NCBI GenBank assembly: GCA_964490325.1
Contig: CAZBBX010000002.1
Location: forward strand, 79,735 to 143,734
Length of the DNA stretch: 64,000 nucleotides
Direction: 5' to 3'
Source: DAOPJM01 sp964490325
GTDB lineage: Bacteria; Bacillota; Clostridia; Christensenellales; CAG-138
Made by a program: the position numbers and the translations under genes. Below the pieces are notes generated by a model. The model was given only the letters and a program-made list of their open reading frames with translations, searched no databases and was not told where the DNA came from. Shown one piece after another: positions 24,775 through 32,918 of this stretch (position 1 is the stretch's first letter; the number at the start of each line of letters is the position of its first letter).

Positions 24775-26875
24775 GCTCGACAACTCCTTTCAGCCAATTC
24801 TTAGCCTTCTTGATATCTTTCTCCCAGTCCGTCTCTTTTTTATGCTCGTACCACGCTCGTATCCTTTTGTTCACACCGCGGTACATGTCCAAAACGACCC
24901 AGCCCAAGTACAGGCAGAAGCCCGTCTCCAAGAAGGAGCAAAACTTCAACAGACCGTTGTGCTCCCTGCCGCCGCGTACCACGCTTGACGCCAGATCGGA
25001 CACGACATACATGGCGGTCATCTCGTTAAGGAAGGTCGTTACCGTCAGCAGCAACGACGCCAGCAGCAGCCGCTTGTCCCCGCAGTACACATACGCAAAG
25101 AGCAGCATGAACAGCACGGGGAAGATGTAGCGTTCGTGCATGTAGTGGCCGAAGGTGAAGATCCAGCACATGGTAAACGCTGCGGAGAGATAGACAACGC
25201 CCTTGTTCTCCTCGGCAGGCAGATCAAGCCTGCGGTTTGCAAGCACCTTTTGAATAAGCATCCAAGCGCCCAAGACCACGGCTATGCCGATGGAGATGAC
25301 GCCAAAGGTCTTGTAGCTGATGGGACCAAGCAGGCTTTGAGACGAGGCCGTCCAGTTGCCCCCCACAAGCGCCTGATAATTGTATGCCTCGACGCTTGCG
25401 TAATCATACCCGCCCTGCGCCGAAAGGAAGCGCTCGATGAGCCAGAAATAGCCCTGCGTTCCCTTGAAGGGCAGCGACACGACGAAGATGAGCGCCAACG
25501 CCGCCGCCACGGCAAGAATCGTGTTGATGAGCTGCTTTTTGTTGCGGATGGTGACGATGTACGCCACAGCCAGCACAGGCCCGAACATCAGCGCCTGCCA
25601 CTTGAACAGGATGGCGACCGCGTAGACAAGACCCGCGCCGATGCGCTTTTCCTTGTTGAGCAGATAGAAGCTCAGCAGCAGAAACAGAGTCAGCAGGGAA
25701 TCGATCTGCGACCAAGCCCCCGAAAGGAACACGGCCGCGGGATTGAGCACCACAAGACCGCCAAGCAGCAGCACAAGGCCGTTGGAGAGCTGCTTTTCCC
25801 TTGCGCAGTGCATGATGAGCACGCCGCAGAGAATGTCGCCTGCGAAGGCGGGCAGCATGTAGCAAAAGTAGCCAAGGTTCGTATAGGCGCTGATGCCAAA
25901 CAGATCCATCAGCTTGGTCAGAAGCCCCAGCACGAGCATGTAGCCGGGGGGATAGTCGTACCAAGTGCCCACATAGAACGTGTTCAGCCCGCCGTTTGCG
26001 ATCTGCCGACCCCAAGCAATCCAGCAGCCCATGTCGGTATCATGCCCCTGATACTTGGCGCACAGCAGATAGCGAACGATCGCCCCCGCCACGACCAGCG
26101 CGGCAAAGATCCACTTCACATCAGCATTTGAAAGCTCCCAATCGATGATGCGCTTGCGATTTGCATACACGCCTGCAAGGAGCACCACCCCCGCCAGCAC
26201 CGCCGCCCAAGTGATGACACTGAAGAACGCCTTCTTTTCCTCGTCGGTCATGCTGCTGACCGTATCGGTCGTTCCCTCGTCGCTGCTGCCGTCGCCCCAA
26301 GCGGTCAGGCTTTGGAACACGGCGGAGGACTGCGTTGTCTTGGTCAGCTTCACATTGCGGAAGTACGCCGTGCCGCTTGTCGCCTCGCCGTAGCCGCCCA
26401 TGCGCAGCGCAAGGATGGCCTGCGTCTGCCCCTCGCCCATTTGAAATGCAAGCTCCACGCTCTGCCAGTCGTTGTCGCCAAGCAGGGAGTTGGAATAGAT
26501 GCAGCTTTGATCGATGCTGTAATTATCTATGGACAGGCTCACGCCGCGTCCGTCCGCCGCGCCCTCCGTCATTATCTCGGCGCTTAAGACATACTTTTCC
26601 CCCGCCTCGACCGTCACCTGATGAGTGAGCCGAAGGTCGTCCGCGATCTGACTGTTCAGTCGAAGCACGCCGTCGTTGAACTCATAGCTGTATTGGTTTT
26701 CGTAGGAGCTGAGGCTCCAGCCTGCAGGCAAGCCGTTGTCATCCAACTCGGTAAAGTCGAAGCTGCTGTCCTCCACCGCCGCCTCCTCGTGCGGCAGGAG
26801 CAGAACAAGCGCCACGACGGCTGCTATGACGATCAGCGCCGCAATACCAACAAGGATCCAATGCTTTACTTTCAA
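24767..26875 (-). CDS. Gpi18-like GT-C mannosyltransferase with an extracellular carbohydrate-binding-like module
   Basis: This is a polytopic GT-C glycosyltransferase of the Gpi18-related group (COG5542-like). The 702-residue protein has one N-terminal helix (about 4-27), a jelly-roll module of about 36-185 resembling CBM4/9 family domains, a helix near 215-235, then about ten helices with the catalytic-type loop HDTDMGCWIAWGRQIA, WYDYPPGY, and the late HYMHERYIFPVLF motif. It probably uses a polyprenyl-phosphate sugar at the outer membrane face. It is first of the Gpi18-PMT-GtrA run and has a clear extended -10 promoter. The sugar specificity cannot be read. Confidence 0.85.
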   Translation of the reverse strand: MKVKHWILVGIAALIVIAAVVALVLLLPHEEAAVEDSSFDFTELDDNGLPAGWSLSSYENQYSYEFNDGVLRLNSQIADDLRLTHQVTVEAGEKYVLSAEIMTEGAADGRGVSLSIDNYSIDQSCIYSNSLLGDNDWQSVELAFQMGEGQTQAILALRMGGYGEATSGTAYFRNVKLTKTTQSSAVFQSLTAWGDGSSDEGTTDTVSSMTDEEKKAFFSVITWAAVLAGVVLLAGVYANRKRIIDWELSNADVKWIFAALVVAGAIVRYLLCAKYQGHDTDMGCWIAWGRQIANGGLNTFYVGTWYDYPPGYMLVLGLLTKLMDLFGISAYTNLGYFCYMLPAFAGDILCGVLIMHCAREKQLSNGLVLLLGGLVVLNPAAVFLSGAWSQIDSLLTLFLLLSFYLLNKEKRIGAGLVYAVAILFKWQALMFGPVLAVAYIVTIRNKKQLINTILAVAAALALIFVVSLPFKGTQGYFWLIERFLSAQGGYDYASVEAYNYQALVGGNWTASSQSLLGPISYKTFGVISIGIAVVLGAWMLIQKVLANRRLDLPAEENKGVVYLSAAFTMCWIFTFGHYMHERYIFPVLFMLLFAYVYCGDKRLLLASLLLTVTTFLNEMTAMYVVSDLASSVVRGGREHNGLLKFCSFLETGFCLYLGWVVLDMYRGVNKRIRAWYEHKKETDWEKDIKKAKNWLKGVVEHG

Positions 26876-26910
26876 TGCGCATGTCCTTCCTAAGCGAATA
26901 AGCTGCTTGT

Positions 26911-26940
26911 ACTATAGCACAGGAAAGGTATCCTTTGCAA
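26911..26940 (-). promoter_or_regulatory. Probable promoter of the glycosylation operon
   Basis: TTGCAA (26935-26940) and TATAGT (26911-26916) are 18 bases apart on the minus strand, with an extended TG before the -10. A GGAAGGA ribosome site follows before the ATG at 26875. Confidence 0.65.
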
Positions 26941-27014
26941 TCGGGAAAATAGATTGCCCCATAGACCGCACAAAAAACCTGAGTTTTTGAAGGGCAGAGC
27001 CGCGCCTTGCTTCC

Positions 27015-27374
27015 CTAAAAGGCGTTCTCGATCCATTCGACCCGCCCCATTGGAAGGTAGACCTCGATGACGTCGAAACGCGCAGCGCTGTATTCCCCGC
27101 GAAAGACCGCAAGATAGCTCTCCGCCGCCAAGCGCAAAAACCTTTGCTTTTGTACGCCCACCGCCTCGCAGGGCAGGCCGTAGGAACCGTCCGTCCGCGC
27201 CTTGACCTCGACAAACAGCAGCGTATTATCCCGCCTTTGCTGTGCGATCAGGTCGATCTCGTGCCGTCCCGCACGGTAGTTGCGCTCCAGTATGCGGCAG
27301 CCCGCCTTGCGCAGCGTCTTCTCCGCAAGGCGTTCGCCCAAGCGTCCCTTTGCACCCGTATCGGCGGCGCTCAT
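27015..27374 (-). CDS. YraN-family (UPF0102) nuclease-like protein
   Basis: YraN proteins have an endonuclease-like fold of the Holliday-junction resolvase/restriction type; their biological role is not settled. The 119-residue protein shows the family motifs: GAKGRLGERLAEKTLRKAG, RNYRAGRHEIDLIA with the acidic residues, and FVEVKAR. The ATG overlaps the rnhB stop in an ATGA arrangement, so it is translated together with rnhB. The reading frame stays open upstream but that part lies inside rnhB. No pronounced terminator follows; a weak A/T hairpin lies near 26972-26988. Confidence 0.93.
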   Translation of the reverse strand: MSAADTGAKGRLGERLAEKTLRKAGCRILERNYRAGRHEIDLIAQQRRDNTLLFVEVKARTDGSYGLPCEAVGVQKQRFLRLAAESYLAVFRGEYSAARFDVIEVYLPMGRVEWIENAF

Positions 27375-27991
27375 AGGAGTTTTGTCAGGAAGCTTCTGCG
27401 ATGGATGGGACAGGGACCGTACTTTTGCAGCGCCTCGATATGCTCCCGTGTGCCGTAGCCCTTGTTGCGCCGAAAGCCGTACTGCGGGTAGGTTTCGTCC
27501 ATGCGGATCATGTACGCGTCCCGCTCCGTCTTGGCAAGGATGGAAGCGCAGGCGATGGAATAGGACAGCGCGTCGCCGTGGATGATGGCGTGCTGCCTTG
27601 CGGGGATGTCCAAGCCCTTCAAGGCGTCGATGAGCACCTCGTCCACGGGAATGCCTATGGCGGCAAAGGCCTCGTTGAAGGCGCGCTTGGTGGCGTTCAG
27701 GATGTTGATGCTGTCGATCGTCTCCGGCCACACCCAAGCGCAGCTTGTCGCCAGCGCCGTCTCCCTGATCGCTTTTCCCACCGTTTCCCGCCTGTTTTCG
27801 GAGAGCTTCTTGCTGTCGTTGACATAGGGGATGAGCGGTTCCGAAGGCATGACGGCGCAGCCTGCGACCACGGGACCCGCCAAGGGGCCTCGTCCCACCT
27901 CGTCCATGCCTGCGACCACCAGTCCCTGCTCCCAAAACACGCGGTCACGCTCGGACAGGGTCAAAAGTCTGACCGTTTCCTTCTCGTTCAT
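27371..27991 (-). CDS. rnhB: Ribonuclease HII
   Basis: RNase HII removes ribonucleotides and RNA from RNA-DNA hybrids. The 206-residue protein has VAGMDEVGRGPLAGPVVA with the first two acidic catalytic residues, YVNDSKKLSE, the ASILAKTERD motif and the late YGTREHIEALQKYGPCPIHRRSF segment. It is cytoplasmic. The gene sits between rbgA and yraN, the common Firmicutes order, and is coupled to yraN. Confidence 0.97.
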   Translation of the reverse strand: MNEKETVRLLTLSERDRVFWEQGLVVAGMDEVGRGPLAGPVVAGCAVMPSEPLIPYVNDSKKLSENRRETVGKAIRETALATSCAWVWPETIDSINILNATKRAFNEAFAAIGIPVDEVLIDALKGLDIPARQHAIIHGDALSYSIACASILAKTERDAYMIRMDETYPQYGFRRNKGYGTREHIEALQKYGPCPIHRRSFLTKLL

Positions 27992-28009
27992 CTAAAAAGG
28001 CCTTTCAAG

Positions 28010-28858
28010 CTATGGTTTTTCGGGGGTCTCCAGCGTCACATGCGCGATCTTGCCCGCCCGAAACTCGTCCAGTACGATGCGCGCAGCGCGCTCCGTGTCC
28101 GTCGTGCCGCCCTGCAGCAAAAAGCCGCGGCTTTGCGCCACCTGCTCCAAAAGCGCCTCCTTGGGGGCGTCTGTGTTCAGCTTTTTATAGCGCTCGGTGA
28201 GCTTGTCGGGACAGAGCTTGCTAAGGCAGAGCAGCAGTTCCCCCGCAAGCTCCTCCGCGTCCAGTATCTCATCGTTGATGGAACCCAAAAATGCCAAATG
28301 CTTGGCAAATTCCGCGTTCTCAAGCTTTGGCCAAAGCAGCCCCGGCGTGTCCAAAAGCTCCAGATAGGGCGTCACCTTGACCCATTGCTTGCCCTTCGTC
28401 ACGCCCGGCTTGTCGCCTGTCTTGGCGCGGTTCTCTCCCGCGATATGGTTGATAAGCGTGGACTTTCCCACGTTGGGAATGCCCACGATGAGTGCGCGCA
28501 CGATGCGGTTCACGCCCCGCTCCAGGCTGCGGGAGACGCGCTCCGCCGCCGCCTTTTCGATGAGGGGCACGACCTTGCTGCGCGCAGCGTTGTTGCTTGC
28601 GTTCAGCTCGGCACAGTTGAGACCCTGCGCACGATAGTAGTTCGTCCAAGCGCGGTTCAGACCGGGGTCTGCAAGATCGCTCTTGTTGAGCAGGATGATG
28701 CGCGCTTTGCCGACGAACAGCTCGTCAAAATCGGGGTTGCGCGACGCCAGCGGCGCACGGGCGTCCGTAAGCTCGACGACCACGTCGATGAGCTTGAGAT
28801 TCTCGGTAAGCATGCGGCGCGCCTTGGCCATATGCCCGGGGTACCATTGTATCTGCAT
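28010..28858 (-). CDS. rbgA: Ribosome biogenesis GTPase A
   Basis: RbgA (YlqF) is a circularly permuted GTPase needed for late steps in 50S assembly. The 282-residue protein begins with the typical MQIQWYPGHMAKARR, followed by G4 (NKSDL near 60), then G1 (GIPNVGKSTLIN near 122-133), G2/G3 (DTPGLLWPK) in permuted order and a C-terminal helical RNA-binding part. AAAGGA precedes the ATG. It lies after rplS, from which it is separated by a terminator, so it may depend on read-through or an unrecognised promoter. Confidence 0.96.
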   Translation of the reverse strand: MQIQWYPGHMAKARRMLTENLKLIDVVVELTDARAPLASRNPDFDELFVGKARIILLNKSDLADPGLNRAWTNYYRAQGLNCAELNASNNAARSKVVPLIEKAAAERVSRSLERGVNRIVRALIVGIPNVGKSTLINHIAGENRAKTGDKPGVTKGKQWVKVTPYLELLDTPGLLWPKLENAEFAKHLAFLGSINDEILDAEELAGELLLCLSKLCPDKLTERYKKLNTDAPKEALLEQVAQSRGFLLQGGTTDTERAARIVLDEFRAGKIAHVTLETPEKP

Positions 28859-28889
28859 GGAACTTTCCTTTATAGATCTTGTCTTTTTT

Positions 28890-28918
28890 TACGGAAAAGC
28901 CCCGACCGAAGTCGGGGC
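28890..28918 (-). terminator. Intrinsic terminator after rplS
   Basis: A perfect 8-bp stem (GCCCCGAC/GTCGGGGC, 28899-28906 with 28911-28918) with a TTCG loop is followed by TTTT and a second T run on the minus strand, 11 bases past the rplS stop. Confidence 0.85.
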
Positions 28919-28928
28919 AGCGCGTTCG

Positions 28929-29285
28929 TTATCGCTTGTCGATGATGCGCTCACGGACCTTGGCGGCCTTGCCGGTCAGATCGCGGAGGTAGAACAGCTT
29001 TGCACGGCGCACAACGCCGTGACGCACGACCTCGATGCGGCCGATGCGGGGGCTGTTGTACGGGAAGGTACGCTCTACGCCCACGCCGTAGGAAATGCGG
29101 CGCACGGTGAAGGACTTGCGGATGCCGCCGCCCTGGATCTTGATGACGATGCCCTCGAAGTTCTGCAGTCTCTCGCGGGTACCCTCGATGACCTTTACGA
29201 ATACGCGGACGGTGTCGCCGACTTCCAGCTTGGGAAGGTCGCTGCGGAGCTGCTCTTTTTCGAGCTCACGAATGATGTCTGACAT
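28929..29285 (-). CDS. rplS: 50S ribosomal protein L19
   Basis: L19 lies at the 30S-50S interface. The 118-residue protein shows the standard motifs: LPKLEVGDTVRVFVKVIEGTRER, FEGIVIKIQGGG and FTVRRISYGVGVERTFP. AAGGAGG precedes the ATG. It has its own strong promoter and a structured leader that resembles an autoregulatory L19 leader, and ends in a strong terminator, so it forms a single-gene unit. Confidence 0.98.
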   Translation of the reverse strand: MSDIIRELEKEQLRSDLPKLEVGDTVRVFVKVIEGTRERLQNFEGIVIKIQGGGIRKSFTVRRISYGVGVERTFPYNSPRIGRIEVVRHGVVRRAKLFYLRDLTGKAAKVRERIIDKR

Positions 29286-29359
29286 GAAATTTTCCTCCTT
29301 TAGATAGCTCGGTATCTAAGGCGTTCATACCCGAAGTGCAGCGGACCGCCTTTGTGCCA
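29286..29359 (-). promoter_or_regulatory. Structured leader of rplS (L19 leader-like)
   Basis: The short leader between the rplS promoter and the ATG can fold into two elements: a GGCG...CGCC-closed hairpin, and a perfect 7-bp stem TTAGATA/TATCTAA (29300-29306 with 29313-29319) with a six-base loop right before the AGGAGG site. An L19 leader is a known ribosomal-protein autoregulatory RNA in Firmicutes; the match to its exact consensus could not be tested here. Confidence 0.5.
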
Positions 29360-29365
29360 AAGCGC

Positions 29366-29394
29366 ATTATATCATAGCATTCTTGGCAATGCAA
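29366..29394 (-). promoter_or_regulatory. Strong promoter of rplS
   Basis: TTGCAT (29389-29394) and a perfect TATAAT (29366-29371) are 17 bases apart on the minus strand, with an upstream TG at the -10. This separates rplS from the trmD operon. Confidence 0.8.
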
Positions 29395-29405
29395 GCACAA
29401 AAATA

Positions 29406-30098
29406 CTATATTTTTGGATGTTTCCCGAAGTTTCCCAGCAGTTCCGGCCGCACGGCACGGGTCTTTTCGATGGCCTGCTGCCTGCGCCATGCCTCGATGT
29501 GGGCATGGTTGCCGTTTTGCAGCACCTTGGGCGCCTCGACGTCCCGAAACAGGGCGGGTCTGGTGTACTGCGGATACTCCAAGAGCCCATCGGAAAAGGA
29601 CTCGTCCTCGGCGCTCTCGTCGCTGCCCAGCACCCCGGGTATGAAGCGGGAAACGCAGTCGATGAGCACCATGGCGGGCAGCTCGCCGCCCGTTAGGATG
29701 TAGTCGCCAACGGAGATCTCCTCGTCGATAACGCACATGGCGCGCTCGTCGATCCCTTCGTAATGTCCGCAGAGCAGCGCAAGGTCGCTCTCTGATGCAA
29801 GCTCCCGCGCCAATTCCGTTGTGAGCGTCCTTCCCCTTGGGGACAAGAAGATGCGCCGCACGCTGCGGCCCGCCGTCACAAGCTCCATGCAGTCCACAAT
29901 GGGCTGCGCCAGCATGACCATGCCCGCGCCGCCGCCAAAGGGATAGTCGTCGGTCTTGTTGTGCTTGTTGTCCGTATAGTCCCGAATGTTATGGGTGCGA
30001 ATGTCCATCAGGCCGTTTAGCTGCGCCCTTGCAAGGATGCTGCTGCCCAGCACGCTCTCGAACATTTCGGGAAAGACGGTAAGAACGTCAATTCGCAA
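29406..30098 (-). CDS. trmD: tRNA (guanine-37-N1) methyltransferase
   Basis: TrmD methylates G37 of tRNAs that read CNN/CGG codons, preventing frameshifts, using a knotted SPOUT fold. The 230-residue protein has IDVLTVFPEMF at its start, YPFGGGAGMVM, LLCGHYEGIDERA, ISVGDYILTGGELPAM and SDGLLEYPQYTRP. The start is a TTG at 30098, chosen because it gives the normal N-terminus and has GGAGGT upstream; it overlaps rimM by 11 bases. A longer frame continues inside rimM and was rejected. Confidence 0.96.
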   Translation of the reverse strand: MRIDVLTVFPEMFESVLGSSILARAQLNGLMDIRTHNIRDYTDNKHNKTDDYPFGGGAGMVMLAQPIVDCMELVTAGRSVRRIFLSPRGRTLTTELARELASESDLALLCGHYEGIDERAMCVIDEEISVGDYILTGGELPAMVLIDCVSRFIPGVLGSDESAEDESFSDGLLEYPQYTRPALFRDVEAPKVLQNGNHAHIEAWRRQQAIEKTRAVRPELLGNFGKHPKI

Positions 30099-30606
30099 AC
30101 AGACCCACCTCCCGCAAGACCTCCGCATCGAACACGATGACCTTGTTTGCCGTATCGACCCGCTGCAAAAGCTTCTTGAGAGCGGGGACCATGAGCTTGC
30201 CGCCGTCGATGATATAGACGTCGTTTGCGCCTGTGGGCGCCACATCCGTGATGCGGCCGTAGCTCCTGCCCTCGGTATCCGTGACCGCGCAGCCGATCAG
30301 ATCGGCAATAAAGTAGCTGTCCCGGGGCAGCTTGACTGCATGTGCCCGATCCACGCAAAGGTAGCTCCCGCGCAGCTGCTGCGCCGCTTCGGGCGTGTCA
30401 TAGTCGTTGAGCTTGACAAGCACCGCATCCTTTGCAATGGATAAAACAGAAAGCTGCACGGGCGCTATCTGCCCCTGCAGCTCCAAGTATGCTTCGCGCA
30501 GCCCCGAAAAGCGCGCCGCGGAGTCGGTCAAAGGCTCCAGCTTGACCGCTCCGTGTACGCCGTGCGGGCGCACGATACAGCCTATGCGAAACAGATCCGA
30601 ATTCAC
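30088..30606 (-). CDS. rimM: 16S rRNA processing protein RimM
   Basis: RimM assists maturation of the 30S head. The 172-residue protein has the N-terminal RimM domain (RIGCIVRPHGVHGAVKLEPLTD) and the C-terminal PRC-barrel (IADLIGCAVTDTEGRSYGRITDV). The GTG at 30606 overlaps the khpA stop codon (GTGA), and GTGGAG lies at the right distance. It is part of the coupled khpA-rimM-trmD run. Confidence 0.94.
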   Translation of the reverse strand: MNSDLFRIGCIVRPHGVHGAVKLEPLTDSAARFSGLREAYLELQGQIAPVQLSVLSIAKDAVLVKLNDYDTPEAAQQLRGSYLCVDRAHAVKLPRDSYFIADLIGCAVTDTEGRSYGRITDVAPTGANDVYIIDGGKLMVPALKKLLQRVDTANKVIVFDAEVLREVGLFAN

Positions 30607-30830
30607 AGGATCTCCACCATGTACTTCTTCTCGGAATTGATGGACGCCGCCTTGACAAGTGTGCGGATGGCCTTGGCGATGCGCCCCTGCTTGCCGATGA
30701 CCTTGCCCACGTCGGACGGGTCGACCGAAAGCTCGATGACGAAGCAAGCCTCATCCTCGCGCATTTCGACCTTGACCGCCTCCGGCTTGTCTACAAGGCT
30801 TTCGGCGATGAACTGTACAAGCTTATCCAT
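30603..30830 (-). CDS. khpA: KH-domain RNA-binding protein KhpA
   Basis: KhpA is a small KH-domain protein that pairs with KhpB and influences RNA and cell elongation in Firmicutes. The 75-residue protein carries the KH core GKVIGKQGRIAKAIRTL (about 43-59). It begins MDKLVQFIAESLVDKPE with GCGGAG upstream. It sits between rpsP and rimM, the standard order, and its stop overlaps the rimM start. Confidence 0.94.
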   Translation of the reverse strand: MDKLVQFIAESLVDKPEAVKVEMREDEACFVIELSVDPSDVGKVIGKQGRIAKAIRTLVKAASINSEKKYMVEIL

Positions 30831-30843
30831 CGCGCCGCTCCGC

Positions 30844-31086
30844 TTACTCGATCGCGCCGCTCTTCTTGAGCAGGGCACGAACGGTGTCGGTGGGTTGTGC
30901 GCCCTTCTTCATCCAGTCGGCAGCGCGCTCGTTATCGACCTTCAGCTCCACGGGCTCGGAAACGGGGTTGTAGTAGCCCAGCTCCTCAACGAATGCGCCG
31001 TTGCGGGGTGCGCGGGAATCCGCCACGATGATGCGGTAGAAAGGAGCCTTCTTTGCGCCCATGCGGCGCAGTCTGATCTTCAACAT
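30844..31086 (-). CDS. rpsP: 30S ribosomal protein S16
   Basis: S16 binds 16S rRNA early in 30S assembly. The 80-residue protein begins MLKIRLRRMGAKKAPFYRIIVADSRAPR, the universal S16 start. GGAGG precedes the ATG. It follows ffh by 60 bases on the same strand; a small hairpin AAACGG/CCGTTT in that gap is too weak to count as a terminator. Confidence 0.98.
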   Translation of the reverse strand: MLKIRLRRMGAKKAPFYRIIVADSRAPRNGAFVEELGYYNPVSEPVELKVDNERAADWMKKGAQPTDTVRALLKKSGAIE

Positions 31087-31146
31087 TGTTTGTATCCTCC
31101 AATTTATTGTTGCCTGTTTATCCGAAAACGGTCTCCCGTTTGCGTC

Positions 31147-32493
31147 CTACATACCGAAGGGGAAGCCGCCCCTCCTGCCCTTTTTGCCTAACTTGCCCAT
31201 CTTGCCGCCCGTCATCTGCTTCATCAGCTTGCGGGAGCTTTCAAATTGATTCATCAGGCGGTTGACGTCCTGCACGCTCATGCCGCTGCCCTTGGCGATG
31301 CGCCTGCGGCGGCTTGCGTTGAGGATGTCGGGATCCTTGCGCTCGGCGGGCGTCATGGACTGGATGATGGCCTTGGTGCGCGCCATCTGCTTTTCATCGA
31401 CCTGCAGCTGACCGACCTTGCCGCTCATGCCCGGGATCATACCGATCAGCTCCTCCATGGAGCCCATGTCCTTCATCTGCTCCAACTGATCGAGGAAGTC
31501 CTCCAGCGTGAAGCTGTCGGTGCGCATTTTCTTTTCCAGCTCCGCCGCCTTTTTGTCGTCGAAGTTCTGCTGCGCCTTCTCGATGAGCGTCAGTACATCG
31601 CCCATGCCCAGTATACGGCTTGCCATGCGGTCGGGATGGAAGGGCTCGATGTCGGTGAGCTTCTCGCCCGTGCCCGAAAACTTGATGGGCTTGCCCGTGA
31701 CCGCTCTTGCCGAAAGCGCCGCACCGCCTCTGGTGTCGCCGTCCAGCTTGGTCAACACGATGCCTGTGAGCGGCACCGCCTCGTTGAAGGCCTTTGCCAC
31801 GTTCACCGCGTCCTGCCCCGTCATGGCGTCGACCACAAGCAGGATCTCGGCAGGCTGCACCGCGTCGCGGATGCGCTTTAGCTCGTCCATCATCTCGCCG
31901 TCGATGTGCAGTCTGCCTGCGGTATCGATGATGACCACATCCAAAAAATTGTGCTTGGCAAAGTCGATGGCCTTCTTGGCCGTGTCCACCGGGTCGTTCT
32001 TGCCCAGCTCAAACACCTGCGCGTCCACCTTTGCGCCTACGACCTTGAGCTGATCGATGGCGGCGGGACGATACACATCGCAGCCGACCAAGAGCGGCGA
32101 TTTGCCGTATTGCTTTTTCAATAGACCCGCAAGCTTGGCGCACATGGTCGTCTTACCTGCGCCCTGCAGACCCGCCATGAGGATGACCGCAGGCTTGACG
32201 GAGCCAAACTCCAGCTTTGCGTTGGCGCCGCCCATCAGTCGCGTCAGCTCCTCGTTGACGATCTTGATGATCTGCTGACCCGGGGTGAGGCTTTCCAACA
32301 CCTCCGCGCCAACAGCGCGATCCGTGACCGTCTTGATGAAGTCCTTGACCACCAGATAGTTGACGTCCGCCTCGAGCAGCGCCAGCTTGATCTCGCGCAT
32401 GGCCTCCTTGACGTCCTTTTCGCTCAGGCGGCCGCGTCCCGTCAGCTTCTTAAAAACGCTTTGCAGCTTGGATGAAATGCCTTCAAACGCCAT
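31147..32493 (-). CDS. ffh: Signal recognition particle protein Ffh
   Basis: Ffh binds signal sequences of nascent membrane and secreted proteins and docks on FtsY. The 448-residue protein has the NG GTPase domain (GLQGAGKTTMCAKLA near residue 104, DTAGRLHIDGEMM, TKLDGDTRGGAALS) and a Met-rich M domain from about residue 300, ending in a Gly/Lys/Arg-rich tail. The ATG at 32493 overlaps the ylxM stop by 11 bases; the frame extends seven codons upstream but this is inside ylxM. Confidence 0.98.
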   Translation of the reverse strand: MAFEGISSKLQSVFKKLTGRGRLSEKDVKEAMREIKLALLEADVNYLVVKDFIKTVTDRAVGAEVLESLTPGQQIIKIVNEELTRLMGGANAKLEFGSVKPAVILMAGLQGAGKTTMCAKLAGLLKKQYGKSPLLVGCDVYRPAAIDQLKVVGAKVDAQVFELGKNDPVDTAKKAIDFAKHNFLDVVIIDTAGRLHIDGEMMDELKRIRDAVQPAEILLVVDAMTGQDAVNVAKAFNEAVPLTGIVLTKLDGDTRGGAALSARAVTGKPIKFSGTGEKLTDIEPFHPDRMASRILGMGDVLTLIEKAQQNFDDKKAAELEKKMRTDSFTLEDFLDQLEQMKDMGSMEELIGMIPGMSGKVGQLQVDEKQMARTKAIIQSMTPAERKDPDILNASRRRRIAKGSGMSVQDVNRLMNQFESSRKLMKQMTGGKMGKLGKKGRRGGFPFGM

Positions 32494-32839
32494 CTTCGTC
32501 CTCCCATACCGCAAGTAGTTCGTTTAGCTCGTCCTTGAGCGCATCACGCGCCTGCTTTTTAAGCGGCAGCGCGTCCAGCGTCTCGTACAGTGACCGCGCA
32601 CGCCTTTGCTGCTCGTCCAAGCGGCGTACAAGCCCCAAGGCGCACTCCAGCTCGCACAGCTGCTGCATGGCCCTTGCCAAGGTGTCGTGTACCCCTTGGC
32701 GGCTGATGCCCTCGCGCTCGGCGATCTCGGACAGCGTGCAGTTTTCATACACATACTGCGCCGTGATACCGCGCTGCCTGTCCGTGAGCAAAGCGCCATA
32801 GGCGTCCAGTAAACGTCCCTGTTCGATCAAACGCTCCAT
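32483..32839 (-). CDS. ylxM: YlxM-family DNA-binding protein
   Basis: YlxM is a small sigma-70 region-4-like helix-turn-helix protein encoded before ffh in Firmicutes and reported to affect SRP. The 118-residue protein has LTDRQRGITAQYVYENCTLSEIAEREGISRQGVHDTLARA as its helix-turn-helix region (about 18-57) and a helical C-terminus. Its stop overlaps the ffh start. A strong promoter and a perfect palindrome lie upstream, so it heads the ylxM-ffh-rpsP-khpA-rimM-trmD operon. Confidence 0.92.
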   Translation of the reverse strand: MERLIEQGRLLDAYGALLTDRQRGITAQYVYENCTLSEIAEREGISRQGVHDTLARAMQQLCELECALGLVRRLDEQQRRARSLYETLDALPLKKQARDALKDELNELLAVWEDEDGV

Positions 32840-32852
32840 ACCGTCTCCGTAC

Positions 32853-32874
32853 TGTAAAGGGAAATGCCTTTACA
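32853..32874. promoter_or_regulatory. Palindrome in the ylxM operon leader
   Basis: A perfect 8-bp inverted repeat (TGTAAAGG/CCTTTACA with a six-base spacer) lies just after the expected transcription start and before the ylxM start codon. It could be an operator or an mRNA hairpin. YlxM itself, a helix-turn-helix protein, is an obvious candidate to bind it, but this is only a guess. Confidence 0.45.
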
Positions 32875-32882
32875 CTTGTTTT

Positions 32883-32910
32883 ATTATACACATACGGAGC
32901 GGCTTGTCAA
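32883..32910 (-). promoter_or_regulatory. Strong promoter of the ylxM-ffh-rpsP operon
   Basis: Consensus TTGACA (32905-32910) and consensus TATAAT (32883-32888) are 16 bases apart on the minus strand, with a TG just before the -10. One of the best promoters in the window. Confidence 0.85.
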
Positions 32911-32918
32911 GCATCTTT

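Noticed and set aside
26970..26990. Hairpin of A/T pairs with a T6 run after yraN.
   Set aside because: The stem is almost only A/T pairs and thus weak; it was not listed as a terminator.
27401..28945. Long plus-strand open frame opposite rnhB and rbgA.
   Set aside because: It spans two conserved genes and a terminator on the other strand.
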